In this document: positions 61,901 through 64,000 of the stretch, piece by piece | How positions within the stretch are numbered: position 1 is the first letter of the stretch | Layout: each line of letters starts with the position of its first letter | Source of the DNA: Solea solea | Taxonomy: Eukaryota > Chordata > Actinopteri > Pleuronectiformes > Soleidae | NCBI RefSeq assembly: GCF_958295425.1 | Contig: NC_081134.1 | Coordinates: 1 to 64,000, forward strand | DNA length: 64,000 bases | Direction of reading: 5' to 3' | The notes under the pieces: generated by a model | The model's input: the letters and a program-made list of their open reading frames with translations, nothing else | Database searches by the model: none | Told to the model about the DNA's origin: nothing | Program-made: the position numbers and the translations under genes

Positions 61901-63326
61901 TTATGAATTTGATGAAACATCAGAATTTGAAAATCCAGCCATTTCTCTGATCACTCACTGAAGACGGCGTAGCCGCTGCCGTTAAAGTAACTTCCTGTCT
62001 GGTCTGTGCTGAAACAGGAAGTGACATCATGTTGTGACGTTGGCTTGGTCAGATCCAACATTGCTCCATTCAGACTGACAGAGCGAAGACAACCTGGTAA
62101 ACTGCTGTTCAGCTGAGGGACACACACAAGTCCACACGTTAATATCACATGATTTGTGTTGATTTAGTTTTGTGTGTTTGTTCGTACGTTGTTGAGTCTC
62201 CTGCTGCTCGTGTGTGTGTATGTGTGTGGGAACGAGCCCAGGTAAAGACGCTCGTCCACGTCCAGCTGATTTCCTTTCACAGTCACTGATTTGGGACTTG
62301 AACCGTCGACAGACACGGACGCCGACCGCCGACTGACCTCAGCACTCACCTGAGAGAGACACAAAGGTGAAGTTACCATGACTACAGTGTGTGTGTGTGT
62401 GTGTGTGTGAGTGTGTGTGTACACACATCATGCCAGTGTCCATCATTAACAACAACAGATGAGGTGATGGAGGCGGGGCCTTTCCCCAGGTCAGCTGACA
62501 TCATCAGTCTTCCTCCTGTCAGTCTGAGGATGATGAAGTCCATATGTTTGGAGTCAGTGAGGATGAGGATGGAACCGTCTGAAGCTCGGGTTCGAACCGA
62601 CAACCGAACAGAGAGACTGAGGAGGAAAAATTACGACAGGTGAGAAACCGCAATTAAGTCCACTGAGCCGAGCTCCACCCCCTAATTACCATGGAGACTC
62701 ACCTCCTCCTGACAGTGTTGGGGTTAATGATGAAAGTCATGTGACTATGTTTGGACAAACCAAACTGCGCTGCTGCTGAGAGGAAATGTGGCTCCGCCTC
62801 TGAAACACACTGCATGCAAAAACAATCATCAAATCATCTGGAATCAATGAACACATGATCAATAAACACATGATCAATGAACACATGATCAATAAACACA
62901 TAATCAGTGAACACATAATCAATGAACACATAATCAGTGAACACATGATCAATGAACATATGAGCAATCGCATGATCAGTATCTATTGATCACATTCACC
63001 ATTTAACAGTAAATAAATACCGTGAGCGCTCCAGGTGTCAGTGCGCTAAGGTGAGTGGGCGGGGCAACAGATTGGTGGGTGGGGTCTGGTGTTGGTTCCA
63101 CGTCGTCTTCGTCAGAAAAAACTTCACCAACTTTCTCCTCCAACAGACAGCTGTCAAACTCCGCCCCCTCATAACTGATCGCTCCTGATAGGTCAACAAG
63201 TCTGCAGAGGAAACAACTAACCAATCAGAGAGGAGGACAGATGTGCCTGTGTGTGTTTTTGTGTGTGTGCCTGTGTCCGTGTGTGTGTGTCTGTGTGTCT
63301 GTGTGTGTGCCTGTGTCCGTGTGTGT

Positions 63327-63362
<36 letters not shown>

Positions 63363-63636
63363 CTCACACTCCAGCTAATACCAGGTGATGAATGCAGCCT
63401 CTGAACAATCTGGATAAATCATGTAATCTCATTGGTAGATCTGACTCCGCCCCTAAAGGCAGCCCACCAATGAAGATGGAGGTTGGAGACGAATGAGCGA
63501 ATCCAAATGACAAAAGAGGGACGGACTTCAGATGATCATCGTCCACCTGTATGGACAGAGACCTGAGAGGACAGACAGAGAGACACTTTATTTGTGCTGA
63601 ATCAACCAGAACCAGAGAGACCAGAGAAAGACAGAC

Positions 63637-63667
<31 letters not shown>

Positions 63668-64000
63668 GCCAGAGAGAGAGAGACAGAGAGACAGACAGAG
63701 CCAGAGAGAGAGAGAGACAGAGGGAGACAGGAGGGTGAGACCGGTGGGAGACAGGAGAGTGAGACAGGAAGGGTAAGACAGGTGGGAGACGGGAGGGTAA
63801 GACAGGTGGGAGACAGTAGGGTGAGAAAGAGTTCCATGGTAACATTACTTCTTGTAGATGGAGACAATCACTGAATGTGTCTTTCCATCGCTGAACGATC
63901 CTCCATCAGGTTTCATCACCTTCACCCTCTGAGTGGCTCCGCCTCCTTCACCAAGCTCCACCTCTAATACACCTGAGACCAGTTGAACAGACAAGAAGTG
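60939..64000 (-). CDS. lama1: Laminin alpha chain, C-terminal LG domains (partial, ten exons), lama1-like
   Basis: Ten exons from the right window edge to a TAG at 60939-60941, joined by GT-AG introns of 75-286 bp with every phase consistent. The product is the end of the laminin alpha G domain: half of LG3, a linker, LG4 and LG5. Landmarks are FRGCIHH (LG3), [13 protein letters not shown] and SADLGKGP (LG4), [39 protein letters not shown] (LG5), [16 protein letters not shown] and [10 protein letters not shown], ending [15 protein letters not shown] favours lama1 over lama2; alpha-3, -4 and -5 fit less well. In the family this secreted basement-membrane chain pairs with beta and gamma, and LG4-5 binds dystroglycan and heparin. 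The exons look intact, so this is probably a working gene. The N-terminal part is outside the window. Confidence 0.88.
61097..61255. repeat. GA and CAGACAGA simple repeats in a lama1-like intron
   Basis: (GA)n followed by AGAGAGACAGACAGATCAG units of about 18-20 bp, in the last intron (61091-61270). The frames across them are low-complexity artefacts. Confidence 0.9.
61271..61484 (-). CDS. lama1: lama1-like exon 9, LG5
   Basis: 214 bp. Codes [30 protein letters not shown] and [10 protein letters not shown]. Acceptor TCTGAAG, donor GTGAGA. Confidence 0.9.
61496..61720. repeat. 27-bp minisatellite in a lama1-like intron
   Basis: About eight imperfect copies of CATTTAACATGAATAATTCATAATAAA, filling almost the whole intron 61485-61723. 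Confidence 0.9.
61724..61857 (-). CDS. lama1: lama1-like exon 8, LG5
   Basis: 134 bp. Codes [23 protein letters not shown] and [17 protein letters not shown], the stretch that best separates lama1 from lama2. Donor GTGAGTG. Confidence 0.88.
61870..61899. repeat. (CA)n microsatellite
   Basis: About 14 CA dinucleotides in intron 61858-61958. Confidence 0.95.
61959..62112 (-). CDS. lama1: lama1-like exon 7, LG4-LG5 boundary
   Basis: 154 bp. [17 protein letters not shown] and the Cys of DVTSCF close LG4; [12 protein letters not shown] opens LG5. Donor GTGAGTG. Confidence 0.88.
62188..62349 (-). CDS. lama1: lama1-like exon 6, LG4
   Basis: 162 bp, phase 0 at both ends. Codes [29 protein letters not shown], then [10 protein letters not shown]. 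The donor is GTACGAAC. Confidence 0.85.
62387..62426. repeat. (GT)n microsatellite at a splice donor
   Basis: GT/CA repeat filling half of a 77-bp intron. On the minus strand it begins at the donor of exon 5. Confidence 0.9.
62427..62616 (-). CDS. lama1: lama1-like exon 5, LG4
   Basis: 190 bp. Codes [28 protein letters not shown] and ADLGKGP, ending NDGHWHD. The donor GTGTGTAC merges directly into a (GT)n microsatellite in the intron. Confidence 0.87.
62703..62809 (-). CDS. lama1: lama1-like exon 4, start of LG4
   Basis: 107 bp. The acceptor GCATGCAG at 62810 was chosen over a CAG ten bases inside because only it keeps phase and supplies the Cys (CVSEAEPHF) found at this place in lama1. [24 protein letters not shown] follows. 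Confidence 0.87.
62845..62965. repeat. 15-bp minisatellite in a lama1-like intron
   Basis: About eight copies of GAACACATGATCAAT with A/G changes at fixed positions. Confidence 0.9.
63021..63201 (-). CDS. lama1: lama1-like exon 3, end of LG3 and LG3-LG4 linker
   Basis: 181 bp. Acceptor CTCTGCAG, donor [15 protein letters not shown] closes LG3. It is followed by an acidic, then Pro/Thr/His-rich linker ([15 protein letters not shown]) like the hinge before LG4 in alpha chains. Confidence 0.85.
63238..63360. repeat. (TG)n-rich microsatellite
   Basis: TG repeats with CCTGTGTCCGTG interruptions, occupying most of intron 63202-63367. Confidence 0.95.
63368..63562 (-). CDS. lama1: lama1-like exon 2, LG3
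   Basis: 195 bp. Acceptor CTCTCAG, donor GTGAGTC. Codes [22 protein letters not shown] and [12 protein letters not shown], the typical second half of an LG fold with the first Cys of its closing disulfide. Confidence 0.88.
63575..63835. repeat. GA-rich simple repeats and GGGAGACAGG minisatellite
   Basis: (GA)n, CAGACAGAG and then GGTGGGAGACAGGAGGGTGAGACA units in intron 63563-63848. Confidence 0.9.
63849..64000 (-). CDS. lama1: lama1-like exon 1 in window (partial), LG3
   Basis: Open to the window edge, coding [12 protein letters not shown] and [19 protein letters not shown]. The donor GTAATG at 63843-63848 leaves a two-base codon start that joins exon 2 in frame. Confidence 0.85.

Overview
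The window looks like the end of a teleost fish chromosome, read from the telomere side inward. The left ~52.3 kb is non-genic: long C-strand telomere-type tracts (CCCTAA mixed with CCCTTA) alternate with six arrays of one 1,120-bp satellite (about 45.0 kb, about 40 units). The right ~11.7 kb is ordinary compact vertebrate DNA and ends in ten exons of a laminin alpha gene. Vertebrate telomere repeats, GT-AG introns of 75-290 bp, fish-type dispersed repeats and Penelope-like retroelement (PLE) sequence all fit a teleost. I cannot name the species.

Layout: 1-660 telomeric; 661-4683 satellite array 1; 4684-6002 junction segment J, spacer segment U and telomeric tract; 6003-11145 array 2; 11146-13021 J, U, telomeric tract, a U copy with a unique 168-bp extension, telomeric tract; 13022-23381 array 3; 23382-24164 J, U, tract; 24165-31164 array 4; 31165-32291 J, U, tract; 32292-40411 array 5; 40412-41284 J, U, tract; 41285-51644 array 6; 51645-52312 J, U and a last telomeric stub. 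Array-to-J junctions are the same in all six blocks. Telomere-to-array junctions fall at only two sites. Arrays 3-6 are 10,360, 7,000, 8,120 and 10,360 bp, which is exactly n + 0.25 units. The whole structure is therefore a higher-order repeat that changes by whole units.

52313-55514 holds two broken PLE copies. The first is a 3' piece with a GIY-YIG endonuclease domain and a perfect 15-bp 3' hairpin. It has telomeric repeats on both sides and its 3' end points to the centromere. The second has a 5' leader, an intact 397-aa ORF1 with seven 14-aa Arg-rich repeats, and a 107-bp segment also found at the start of the first copy. A stem-loop with a hammerhead-ribozyme-like core lies in the PLE leader and in every satellite unit. 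Two further short motifs are shared in the same order and strand, so I infer that the satellite descends from a PLE of this type.

55515-60800 is intergenic DNA with dispersed-repeat fragments, including one hAT-like MITE, and no gene I can support. 60822-64000 on the minus strand is the 3' end of a laminin alpha gene, most like lama1: the second half of LG3, then LG4 and LG5, stop codon and poly(A) signal. All ten exons join in frame. The gene is transcribed toward the telomere. No bacterial operon, CRISPR array, tRNA or rRNA gene was seen.
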